DNA of 64,000 nucleotides, taken from contig JBFMDN010000026.1 of assembly GCA_040753915.1 (NCBI GenBank), positions 1 to 64,000 of the forward strand, given 5' to 3'. Under the pieces are notes generated by a model. That model worked only from the letters and a program-made list of their open reading frames with translations, made no database searches and was not told where the DNA came from. The translations under genes were made by a program, and so were the position numbers. This document shows positions 25,269 to 33,082 of this stretch, piece by piece (within the stretch, counting starts at the first letter, position 1; each line of letters opens with the position of its first letter). Origin of the DNA: JBFMDN01 sp040753915 (lineage in GTDB: Bacteria; Desulfobacterota; Desulfomonilia; Desulfomonilales; Desulfomonilaceae).

Positions 25269-25560
25269 ACGGACACACGTTACATCAAGAAGGACGCTGT
25301 GACAAGGTGGACATCCGCAATATGCGCTCACCATGCGCCTATCAGATTCGAGCCGGTTGAGGCCTTGACCCCAGTGATTCGGCTGTTAGAATAATTATAT
25401 ACAGGTATTTGTCGCACGCCACAGGAGATCGAGCGAAAAAAACCTTTCGTAGACTGAAACAGAAGGTTTGCCATCTTGGCCAATTTCTCGTTGGGACGGG
25501 AAGACCCCTGTGGGTATATGACTCCAGGTGTACGCCCCGAAGAAAGAGTAGACGCATTGG

Positions 25561-26100
25561 ATGAAAGGAATCAGAGATCCTGAGCCAAGGGCTGGCAACT
25601 CTGGGGGCCGCACGGAGTGTAAGGAAGCTGATAGGCCTGTTTCCGGAACCCCGTCGGAAGGGAGGCCGGGATTCCGAATCCTCCTAATAGACGACATGGA
25701 GCCTCTGCTCCGCATTTTGGAAAAGGGATTGCAACGATACGGCCAAACGGTGTTCACCGCCAGCTCCGGCCAGGAGGGATTGGAGATAGTGAAATCCCAT
25801 CCGATCGATGCCGTTGTATGCGATCTCGGCATGCCAGGAATGAATGGCTGGAGTGTTGCGGGAGCGGTTCACGATTATTGCCGTGAGCAAGGAATCCCCA
25901 AGATTTCCTTCATACTACTGACTGGCCTGGGAGCCAGCATCTGGCACACGGCAAGAGACCTTCGCCAATTGGGAGTGGACGCAGTGTTGGAAAAACCTGT
26001 GGAAATTCTGGCATTGATCCGGACCGTGGCTGAGGCCGTCCAGATCTCTCCAAAGGAACACGCACAGGACGGTGCGGAGTCCGCCCGTGGACACATCTGA
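25561..26100 (+). CDS. Response regulator receiver protein with N-terminal tail
   Basis: 179 residues. A polar, probably disordered N-terminal tail (about 1-36, Gly/Glu/Arg-rich) precedes a receiver domain: FRILLIDDMEPL, phosphoacceptor Asp in VVCDLGMPGMNG, Thr in LLTGL, and Lys in EKPVE. A short tail follows, with no output domain. The ATG at 25561 lacks a clear ribosome site, and a start inside the tail is possible. It precedes the arsC-pho operon by about 240 bases but a regulatory region lies between, so it is probably separate. Confidence 0.82.
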   Translation: MKGIRDPEPRAGNSGGRTECKEADRPVSGTPSEGRPGFRILLIDDMEPLLRILEKGLQRYGQTVFTASSGQEGLEIVKSHPIDAVVCDLGMPGMNGWSVAGAVHDYCREQGIPKISFILLTGLGASIWHTARDLRQLGVDAVLEKPVEILALIRTVAEAVQISPKEHAQDGAESARGHI

Positions 26101-26188
26101 GCCGGAGTCACCATTTCCCTTGCCGTGTGGAGCAGTCTTTTCGAGCTTCTCGAACCCTGAATCCTTGAAGCTTCACATTGTGGAGAAT

Positions 26189-26225
26189 GTAACTTTTTGC
26201 TAACAAACTCATAACAATTGTTAGG
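26189..26225 (+). promoter_or_regulatory. Candidate Pho box upstream of arsC-phoBRU
   Basis: TAAC occurs at 26190-26193, 26201-26204 and 26212-26215, exactly 11 bases apart, with AT-rich fillers. PhoB/PhoP sites are direct repeats of 11-base period, and Gram-positive PhoP boxes use TTAACA. The same bases also hold inverted arms CTAACAA (26200-26206) and TTGTTAG (26218-26224). It lies about 115 bases before the operon start, where PhoB autoregulation would be expected. Confidence 0.5.
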
Positions 26226-26339
26226 TACCGTTCTGTTTTGATTCAAGGGACGTTCGGTTTCTGTGCCTGAAACAGGGGAAAAGGGCACTCCTGATAGTGC
26301 TCAGCAAGGGAGCTTCTTCTTCGAAGGGAGCTGGTGCCA

Positions 26340-26795
26340 ATGAATGACAAACCACGGGTCCGCGTTCTCTTTCTCTGCACGGGAAATTCGTGCCGTAGTC
26401 AGATGGCTGAAGGGTGGACGCGGCACCTCAAAGGAGACACGGTGGAAGTATTTTCGGCTGGAGCCGAAACACATGGGTTGAATCCTCGTGCTGTTCACGT
26501 GATGGCAGAGGCGGGAATAGATATTTCTATGCAAAAATCCAAACACATCGGTGAATTACCAGTCCGTGACTTCGATTACGTTGTCACCCTCTGCGATTCG
26601 GCCAGAGAAGCATGTCCGTTTTTCCCCGGTGCCGGGAAGATGGTGCACATGAGATTTGACGATCCTCCTGCACTCTGTTCAGCCGACATGGTGGAAGAAG
26701 AATGTTTGGACCAATATCGCAGAGTTCGCGATCAAATCAGAGAATTCGTGCAACACCTATCTGAAGTCCTGGAGGGGGCAGGGGAAGAACCATGA
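26340..26795 (+). CDS. arsC: Arsenate reductase, low-MW phosphatase type (thioredoxin-coupled)
   Basis: 151 residues from ATG 26340 (GGGAG 10 bases upstream; GTG 26334 also possible). The active-site loop CTGNSCRS (Cys 13) is the CX5R phosphatase motif. Two further Cys, 85 and 92, are 7 residues apart as in Bacillus ArsC Cys82/Cys89, so the thioredoxin-coupled relay appears complete. The motif DPP near residue 113 holds the general-acid Asp. It reduces arsenate to arsenite in the cytoplasm, but some homologues in this phylum may be protein phosphatases. It overlaps phoB by 4 bases (ATGA), linking arsenate/phosphate sensing; no arsR, arsB or acr3 is adjacent. Confidence 0.88.
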   Translation: MNDKPRVRVLFLCTGNSCRSQMAEGWTRHLKGDTVEVFSAGAETHGLNPRAVHVMAEAGIDISMQKSKHIGELPVRDFDYVVTLCDSAREACPFFPGAGKMVHMRFDDPPALCSADMVEEECLDQYRRVRDQIREFVQHLSEVLEGAGEEP

Positions 26796-27523
26796 CATTT
26801 AGTCCTGCAGGGGGCCAGGCAAGAGAGATTTCACTCATGTTCAAAGAAAAAATCCTCGTGGTCGACGATGAAGAAGATATTTTGGAACTGGTAAAATACA
26901 ATCTTGAGAAAGAAGGATTTCGGGTTCACTGCGTCGATTCTGGCGAGGCTGCCTTAACTCACGTCAGGGAGGACAGTCCCGATGTAATTGTACTGGATCT
27001 AATGCTTCCGGGAGTTGGGGGACTGGATGTGTGCCGAGAGCTCAAGACAAGACCCGAGACGGCCCTCATACCGATAATCATGCTTTCCGCCCGGAGCGAG
27101 GACGCAGACATCGTCGCAGGGCTCGAGCTGGGGGCGGACGATTACGTCACGAAACCGTTCAGCCCGCGGGTGCTTCTTGCGCGAATTAGGTCCGTCCTGC
27201 GCAGAAGGCTACCCCCTGAGCCGGACCGTCCTGACATTCTCAAGATTCAAGGCATCACGATAGATCCGTCCCGCCACGAAGTCTTGGTTGACGAGGAAGT
27301 GAAGAGTCTGTCTGCATCTGAATTCCGGATACTCCATCTTCTTGCCCGTAGACCTGGAAGAGTATACAGTCGGGGACAGATCATTTCGGCTATCCGAGGA
27401 GACGATTATCCCGTGACCGACCGCTCTGTGGATGTTGCCATTGCCGGGTTGCGCAAGAAACTGGGAGAGGCCGGTCAAGTGATCGAGACCGTCAGAGGCG
27501 TGGGGTATCGCTTCAGGGATTGA
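26792..27523 (+). CDS. phoB: Phosphate regulon response regulator PhoB (OmpR family)
   Basis: 243 residues. Receiver domain with DDEED and phosphoacceptor Asp in VIVLDLMLPG (residue 69 from ATG 26792, 54 from ATG 26837), LSARSED, and KPFSPR; then an OmpR/PhoB winged helix (about 150-240) with SASEFRILHLLARRPGRV and the closing VRGVGYRFRD. It would bind Pho boxes when phosphorylated. The start at 26792 overlaps arsC and has a GGGGAAG site; ATG 26837 is nearer to the domain and equally plausible. Membership in an operon with phoR and phoU supports the phosphate role. Confidence 0.93.
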   Translation: MTFSPAGGQAREISLMFKEKILVVDDEEDILELVKYNLEKEGFRVHCVDSGEAALTHVREDSPDVIVLDLMLPGVGGLDVCRELKTRPETALIPIIMLSARSEDADIVAGLELGADDYVTKPFSPRVLLARIRSVLRRRLPPEPDRPDILKIQGITIDPSRHEVLVDEEVKSLSASEFRILHLLARRPGRVYSRGQIISAIRGDDYPVTDRSVDVAIAGLRKKLGEAGQVIETVRGVGYRFRD

Positions 27524-27526
27524 CGC

Positions 27527-29299
27527 ATGCGGAAGACGAGAAAACTGTTGTGGCAGATCTTCCCCTCCTACCTGTTGATTATAGTGGCATCGCTCGCAAC
27601 AGTAGCCTGGTACGCGACTCGCTCGGTACGACAGACGTACGTGGATCAGGTGATCCAGGGACTCCAGACTCAGGCTGTACTTGCTGCAACCCTTGTGAAA
27701 GACCATGTTTCTCTGGATGACAGTCAGGCGCTGCAGAAGATCGTCACCGAGATCGGGGCGAAAACCCAGACCCGGATCACCATCGTGGTCCCTCCCGGCC
27801 GATTCATCGCAGATTCAGAAGTCGATGTTTCTGCCATGGTGGATGACTTCGAAAGACCTGAGGAAACGGAAGCTCTCGCAGGTAAAGTCGGCTCCTCGTT
27901 TCGCGAGAGTTATACCACGAAAAGGCCCATGGCGTTTGTCGCCGTGCCCGTGAAGAAAGACGATCGCGTTGTGGCAGTAGTACGCGCGGGGGTGCCCACC
28001 AAAGAAATCGACAATACGCTTAGGGCTTTGTACAGAGAGATGGCCGCTGCCGGCCTCGTCGTTGCCCTGATCGTTGCGGTGGTAAGCTTTTTCGTTTCGC
28101 GACGATTGGCCGGCACCATCAACGAAATCAAGGAGGGAGCAGAGCGATTCGCTTCAGGCGATCTTCTATACCGGCTGGGAGGCGGTGACTCGGAGGAGCT
28201 CAGTACGTTGGCCGAAGCAATGAATCGGATGGCAGAGCAGCTCTATGAGAGGTTAACTACCATAACGAGCCAGCGCAACGAGCTCGAAGCGGTCCTCTAC
28301 GGCATGGTGGAGGCGGTTCTCGTCGTAGACTCGGAAGAGCACGTGCTGAGACTCAATCGGGCGGCCGAGCACCTTTTCGAGGTGCAAGCCCTTCAGGTTC
28401 AGGGACGGTCTATCCAGGAAGCGATCCGAAATACCGATCTCCAGGGTTTCGTGCAGAAGTGCCTGAAAGACGGGGGACCCGTCGAGGGAGATCTCCAATT
28501 CCCTGGGGACCCTGTGCAGTACATTCAAGCCCATGGATCGGTCGTCCGAGACGGCGAAGGAAGGAAGATCGGGGCTGTCGTCGTGCTTAACGATATCACA
28601 CGGCTCAAGCAACTAGAGGATATTAGACGAGACTTCGTTGCAAACGTCTCCCACGAGCTGAAAACTCCCATAACTTCCATCAAAGGTTTTCTGGAGACTC
28701 TCCAAGAAGGAGCGATAGACGACAGAGAGAACGCAGAAAAGTTTCTCAGCATCATGGAGAAGCAGACCGATCGTCTCAATGCAATCATCGAAGACCTGCT
28801 GAGTCTGTCGAGGATCGAGCAGCACGTGGAGAAGAAGTCGATCATCCTTAGGGATGCGAGCGTAGCTGAAGTAGTGGACGCTGCGGCGAATGCGTGCGTC
28901 GAGAGAGCGCAGGAGAAAGACATCACGATCAAGACCAATTGCGAAGATGTGGTCGGCAGAATCAATCCAACGCTTCTGGAACAGGCGCTCATCAACCTGG
29001 TGGACAATGCCGTCAAATACAGCGAGCCGGAGAGCACAGTGACCATCAGGTGCTCCAGGTCCGGTTCTGAAATCCTCCTCGAAGTCGAGGACCAGGGTTG
29101 CGGCATACCCAAGGAGCATCATAGCCGTATTTTTGAGCGCTTTTATAGGGTAGACAAGGCTCGGAGCCGTCAAATTGGCGGCACTGGACTTGGATTGGCT
29201 ATAGTCAAGCACATAGTTCTGGCCCATTGCGGGCGGGTGACGCTCGACAGCGCGCCGGGGAAGGGTACGACGTTTTCCATCCATCTTCCTTTAAGCTAA
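27527..29299 (+). CDS. phoR: Phosphate regulon sensor histidine kinase PhoR
   Basis: 590 residues. Membrane segments at about 9-30 and 172-192 bound a ~140-residue periplasmic domain; then HAMP (about 193-245), a PAS domain (about 250-360), HisKA with the phosphorylated His 376 in FVANVSHELKTPITS, and HATPase_c with N box (NLVDNAVKYSE), DQGCGIPKEH and GTGLGLAIVKH. The periplasmic domain is larger than in E. coli PhoR, as in Gram-positive PhoR. It follows phoB after 3 bases and precedes phoU. Confidence 0.94.
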   Translation: MRKTRKLLWQIFPSYLLIIVASLATVAWYATRSVRQTYVDQVIQGLQTQAVLAATLVKDHVSLDDSQALQKIVTEIGAKTQTRITIVVPPGRFIADSEVDVSAMVDDFERPEETEALAGKVGSSFRESYTTKRPMAFVAVPVKKDDRVVAVVRAGVPTKEIDNTLRALYREMAAAGLVVALIVAVVSFFVSRRLAGTINEIKEGAERFASGDLLYRLGGGDSEELSTLAEAMNRMAEQLYERLTTITSQRNELEAVLYGMVEAVLVVDSEEHVLRLNRAAEHLFEVQALQVQGRSIQEAIRNTDLQGFVQKCLKDGGPVEGDLQFPGDPVQYIQAHGSVVRDGEGRKIGAVVVLNDITRLKQLEDIRRDFVANVSHELKTPITSIKGFLETLQEGAIDDRENAEKFLSIMEKQTDRLNAIIEDLLSLSRIEQHVEKKSIILRDASVAEVVDAAANACVERAQEKDITIKTNCEDVVGRINPTLLEQALINLVDNAVKYSEPESTVTIRCSRSGSEILLEVEDQGCGIPKEHHSRIFERFYRVDKARSRQIGGTGLGLAIVKHIVLAHCGRVTLDSAPGKGTTFSIHLPLS

Positions 29300-29344
29300 C
29301 CCGCGTCTGTGGGAACGGAAAAATCCGACGAGAAAGGACTGTCC

Positions 29345-30028
29345 GTGAGTGTAAAAATGCGACTACGACTGGGAAGGAAAGTTGAGAAACTCAAGAAGTT
29401 GATCTTGGAGCTCGGTGCCCAAGTGGAGAAGAATGTTCGGTTATCTGTCCAGGCCATTGTCTTCCGAGATCCTGAAATGGCAGCGGGCATTATCGATGGC
29501 GATTGTGTCATCGACGCGGCTGAAGTGGATCTGGAGGAAGAATGTCTCGAGATCCTTGCCCTCCATCAACCGGTCGCCAACGACCTTCGCTTCATCGTAT
29601 CTGTGCTCAAGATCAACAATGACTTGGAGAGGATAGGCGACCTTGCGGTGAACATTGCCGAGACAGCGGTAGTGCTCCCGACCCGACGTGAAATGGAGCT
29701 CCCGTTCGACTTTGGACCCATGGCGCACAAGACGCAGGCCATGCTCAAGAAGAGCCTGGACTCCTTTGTGAACCTCGATGTTGAGCAGGCACTGGAGGTG
29801 TGTGCTCAAGACGACGAGGTGGATTATATGAAACACTTGATCCACGAAAAGTTTCTGCAAAAAGTCCGTGCGGGCGAGGATCGGCTGGAGGCGCTGGTTC
29901 ATCTCTTCCTTGTCTCGAGACACCTGGAGCGCATCGCCGACCACTGCACCAACATAGCGGAAGACGTGATCTACATTGTGACGGGAGAGATTCATCGCCA
30001 TAGGGGCGCAGAATTCTCGGTCAAGTAG
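29345..30028 (+). CDS. phoU: Phosphate signalling protein PhoU
   Basis: 227 residues from GTG 29345, with AAAGGA 7 bases upstream (GTG 29309 is a longer alternative without a site). Two repeated three-helix PhoU units are visible, each with the metal-binding E/DXXXD pattern: LRFIVSVLKINNDLERIGDLAVNIAE and LVHLFLVSRHLERIADHCTNIAEDV (shown here only as the motif NDLERIGDLA and RHLERIADH). PhoU damps PhoR signalling through the Pst transporter. No pstSCAB genes are within the window, so the transporter is encoded elsewhere. Confidence 0.93.
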   Translation: MSVKMRLRLGRKVEKLKKLILELGAQVEKNVRLSVQAIVFRDPEMAAGIIDGDCVIDAAEVDLEEECLEILALHQPVANDLRFIVSVLKINNDLERIGDLAVNIAETAVVLPTRREMELPFDFGPMAHKTQAMLKKSLDSFVNLDVEQALEVCAQDDEVDYMKHLIHEKFLQKVRAGEDRLEALVHLFLVSRHLERIADHCTNIAEDVIYIVTGEIHRHRGAEFSVK

Positions 30029-30128
30029 GGGCCGGCGAACCGGTGGTACAGGCGTCTGGCCCGTAGTTGTTGAACAGGACAAACACACACTCGTATTGGC
30101 AACAGCTACAAGGCCACGCAAGGCTCCA

Positions 30129-31421
30129 TCAGGGATAGATTCGATCCAACAGCCGCGGAAATGCGATTGCCTCTCTCACGTGGTGTATTCCTGCGATCCA
30201 CGCAACAGCTCGCTCGATTCCGAGACCGAATCCTGCATGAGGGCAGGAGCCGTACCGTCTAAGATCCAGATACCACTCGAGTGGCTCGCGTTCGAGCCCG
30301 TGTTCCTGGATCCTCTCTTCCAGGGCTTCCAAAGAGTCCTCACGTTGTCCGCCTCCGATGATCTCCCCGTATCCTTCGGGAGCCAGGAGGTCTAGAGCGA
30401 GCGCAAGACGGGGATCCGAGCTATCTCGCTTCATGTAGAATGCCTTTATGGAAGCGGGATAGTGGGTGACGAAAAACGGCCGGTCAAACGTTCGGGAGAG
30501 AACCGCCTCCTGTTCCGCGCCGAGGTCATTCCCCCACTCAACATCCATTCCACTTTCTCGAATTCGGTCGACCGCTTCCGTGTACGTGATACGAGGGAAT
30601 GGGGGTACCACGTTTCTAAGTGGCTCCAGATTGCGCTCGAGGGTTTCAAGCTCCGGAGCGCACTCCCGCAGCACATCTTGCACGATGCGGCACACCAAGC
30701 CCTCGGCAAGACTCGTGGTCTCGGGCAGTTCCCAGAACGCCATTTCCGGCTCTATCATCCAGAATTCGGTGAGATGTCGTCGAGTCTTTGATTTTTCGGC
30801 CCGAAAGGTGGGGCCGTGCACGTAGATTTTGCCGAGGGCCATGGCGGCTGCTTCTCCGTAAAGCTGGCCGGACTGAGTGAGGTAAGCCGACCGCTCAAAG
30901 TAGTTGACCTCGAACAGGGTGGTGGTGCCTTCGCACGCTGTGGGAGTCAAGATAGGGGCTTCCAAGCCTATGAACCCTTGTTCATCGAAGAAGGACCGCG
31001 CTGACCGGGTGAGCACGGACCTGATCCGCATAAGGGCACGCTGCCGGGACGACCTCAGCCACAAGTGCCTGTGATCCATGAGGAATCCCACGCCATGCTC
31101 CTTCTTGGTGATCGGGTAGGGCAGCGCCTCCGAGACCATAGCGATTTCGTCAACCGTGATCTCAAAGCCTATGGGGGACCGTGGATCCTTGCGTACTTCT
31201 CCCCGCACTATCAACGACGACTCATAGGGAATTTTATCCGAGAGAGAGAACACGTCTGATGAGACCCGGTCTTTCAAGACCACGCACTGAATCGTCCCTG
31301 TTCCATCTCTGAGTTGAAGAAAATGAATCTTTCCCGACGACCGTCGGTTTGCCAGCCATCCTCTGAGCTCGACGATCTCCTTATCGTGAGCAGCCACCCC
31401 GTCTACGTTGATCCAATTCAT
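30129..31421 (-). CDS. asnS: Asparaginyl-tRNA synthetase
   Basis: 430 residues from ATG 31421, with GGGGAAG upstream. N-terminal OB-fold anticodon domain (LRGWLANRRSSGKIHFLQLRD), then the class II core: motif 2 in PTFRAEKSKTRRHLTEFWM and motif 3 in GFGLGIERAVAWI. The AsnRS-specific signature rather than AspRS is the short insertion and the ITYTEAVD/EWGNDLGAEQE segment; the length (~430) fits bacterial/archaeal-type AsnRS. It charges tRNA-Asn directly, so this organism does not depend only on the GatCAB route. It converges on phoU. Confidence 0.93.
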   Translation of the reverse strand: MNWINVDGVAAHDKEIVELRGWLANRRSSGKIHFLQLRDGTGTIQCVVLKDRVSSDVFSLSDKIPYESSLIVRGEVRKDPRSPIGFEITVDEIAMVSEALPYPITKKEHGVGFLMDHRHLWLRSSRQRALMRIRSVLTRSARSFFDEQGFIGLEAPILTPTACEGTTTLFEVNYFERSAYLTQSGQLYGEAAAMALGKIYVHGPTFRAEKSKTRRHLTEFWMIEPEMAFWELPETTSLAEGLVCRIVQDVLRECAPELETLERNLEPLRNVVPPFPRITYTEAVDRIRESGMDVEWGNDLGAEQEAVLSRTFDRPFFVTHYPASIKAFYMKRDSSDPRLALALDLLAPEGYGEIIGGGQREDSLEALEERIQEHGLEREPLEWYLDLRRYGSCPHAGFGLGIERAVAWIAGIHHVREAIAFPRLLDRIYP

Positions 31422-31841
31422 AAGCTTCCCCATCACGAAATGTAACGCTTGCCGGTGCATCCCTCGAAGGTACTCTCAGATCTCGATGGTGCACGAACCG
31501 CACGCTTGTTAGGTTCCAGCATTGTGCTACACGGATCAATCCCGGTCAAGGCTGGTCCCACAGGGTCGCGATCTATACTGCCACGCATTGAAAATGCGTG
31601 GCACTCGTTGCAGTGGAAAGCCAATGAGCCTTCGGTCCACATGTGGTCACACGAGAGGTCGAGATCTCCCATCAGTTTCCGTGGAGCTCCTGACTGATGG
31701 CCAACACGATAGTGAGGCCGGTCGTCATTCACGCTGTCGTGAATGGCTCGGTTTGCGAACCAAGTTCCCACCTGTTCTTAATGCGCTCACTGGAGGATTG
31801 GCCATTGCATAAGATTCCGCCGTCTGCTAAGAAGATCAACC
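31422..31841. other. Divergent intergenic region with two perfect hairpins
   Basis: No gene recognised. Hairpin 1: TGCCACGCATT (31579-31589) with AATGCGTGGCA (31593-31603), 11 perfect pairs, loop GAA. Hairpin 2: CCATCAGT (31669-31676) with ACTGATGG (31693-31700), with GGAGCTCC in its loop. Neither has a T-run. Confidence 0.55.
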
Positions 31842-32657
31842 ATGAACACGTCGCCAATCTTATTTCTGCCGATGAACCTTAGTCGATGTGCTGCCGATCG
31901 GGTCATTGCTTCTTGTGTGTTTCTTCTCGTACTGGCTGCCTCCTGGGGCATTCCTCACGCCGGTGCCAATCCAAGTGTCCAGCCTGCGCAGATTCCTGCA
32001 GCCCTCGTGGAGCGAGGAAAGAACCTCACTGCCCTCAAAGCGGTCATGTCCGTAAAAAGCTCGTACGACGCAGGGAAGAGCAGGCAGGATCTTAAAGGAT
32101 TCCTTTTGTACAGGCGTCCCGGCGACTTCAGGCTCCAGGGAGTGGGACCCGGTGGCAACTCGCTGTTTGAGCTTGTCATCAGATCAGGAGCCTTCGAGCT
32201 GTTTATCCCTGCAGAAGGCAAGTTGATCAAGGGGGGAAGGGCTTGCTTTGGAAGGAAGTTTCCTGACGTCTCCGAGATTGAGAGCCTGATCCCCTTGGCC
32301 TTGCTTCAATGGAGAGAAGCTCGGTATGAAAAACTCGTGTCCGCAGATTCGGAAAATACCATCATTCATTTTCAGTTTGTGGGAAGAACGTGGGCCGCAA
32401 CCCTGGATAGCAAGAATCTCCTTTTGAAGCGACTCGTGCGACTGGCCCCTGGGGGAAAGATTGACCTCACCGCGGATTTTGCTGATTTCTCATCCGGAGA
32501 GTACGGGTGGCTCCCCACACGATTTGAAGTGAAGTCCCCAGCAGGGGAATGGCGAACCTGGGTTCGTATCGAAAAGATCGAGACGAACCCCTTTCTTGTG
32601 GAAAAGAACTTCCAACTTGAACCGGCCTTTACGCCAAAGATAGAAGAATGCCGGTGA
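31842..32657 (+). CDS. LolA/LolB-like outer-membrane lipoprotein-sorting protein
   Basis: 271 residues with a signal peptide (hydrophobic about 22-38, cleavage near AGAN). The mature part is a single half-barrel pattern of alternating beta strands: LTALKAVMSVKSSY, DLKGFLLYRRPGDFRLQGVGPGG, SLFELVIRSGAFELFIPAEGKLIKG. This is the DUF4292/LolB-like fold, expected to carry lipid moieties in the periplasm. No lipobox Cys follows the signal peptide, so it is soluble like LolA. A second Met at residue 11 is a possible start. It is on the same strand as waaA, about 420 bases upstream. Confidence 0.72.
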   Translation: MNTSPILFLPMNLSRCAADRVIASCVFLLVLAASWGIPHAGANPSVQPAQIPAALVERGKNLTALKAVMSVKSSYDAGKSRQDLKGFLLYRRPGDFRLQGVGPGGNSLFELVIRSGAFELFIPAEGKLIKGGRACFGRKFPDVSEIESLIPLALLQWREARYEKLVSADSENTIIHFQFVGRTWAATLDSKNLLLKRLVRLAPGGKIDLTADFADFSSGEYGWLPTRFEVKSPAGEWRTWVRIEKIETNPFLVEKNFQLEPAFTPKIEECR

Positions 32658-32710
32658 AGCGAGCTGAAGGCACCACGCAACCGCAGCTTACCAAAGGACT
32701 TGCGCTGTGA

Positions 32711-32775
32711 TGGAGCGCACCTTCAGTAGTCCCGCGAGCCGTGGGATTTCAACCTGTGGTTGGGCGTGGCATGAC
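32711..32775 (+). repeat. Dispersed repeat A, copy 2
   Basis: Shares GGAGCGCACCTT, AGTAGTCCCGCG and GGGATTTCAACC with copy 1 at 11538-11600. It faces copy 3 across about 135 bases. Confidence 0.7.
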
Positions 32776-32910
32776 AACCAACCGACCCTGAAAGGGTCGA
32801 CTAAGAGGTTTCCCATAGCCCGGAACAGGCACCCATCATGAATGAGCCTTGGCTCTCTGACATTTCAATGGTGGACCCCTTCTGGGTCCTCGCTTGTTTG
32901 TTTTCTCATG

Positions 32911-32972
32911 CCCGTGGGTTGAAATCCCGCGTCCCGCTGGACTACTCATGGTATGCACCTTCGGGGCATGAA
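32911..32972 (-). repeat. Dispersed repeat A, copy 3 (reverse orientation)
   Basis: Read on the minus strand it gives GAAGGTGCATACC, GAGTAGTCC, GCGGGATTTCAACCC, in the same order as copies 1 and 2 but more diverged. Confidence 0.65.
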
Positions 32973-33082
32973 GCTATGAATGATCACCATGATTCCTGTT
33001 TGTTCATGACCCTGAAATACGTGGCCGTACTGAGGAAACAACGTATTAAGTCCTCTCACAACATCGTGGCGCGTTCCATTCG

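Larger units (their letters stand above)
32658..33082. other. Intergenic with an inverted pair of repeat A
   Basis: No gene recognised. It contains repeat A copies in opposite orientation (32711-32775 and 32911-32972), with a small hairpin CGACCC/GGGTCG around 32784-32800 between them. Confidence 0.6.
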
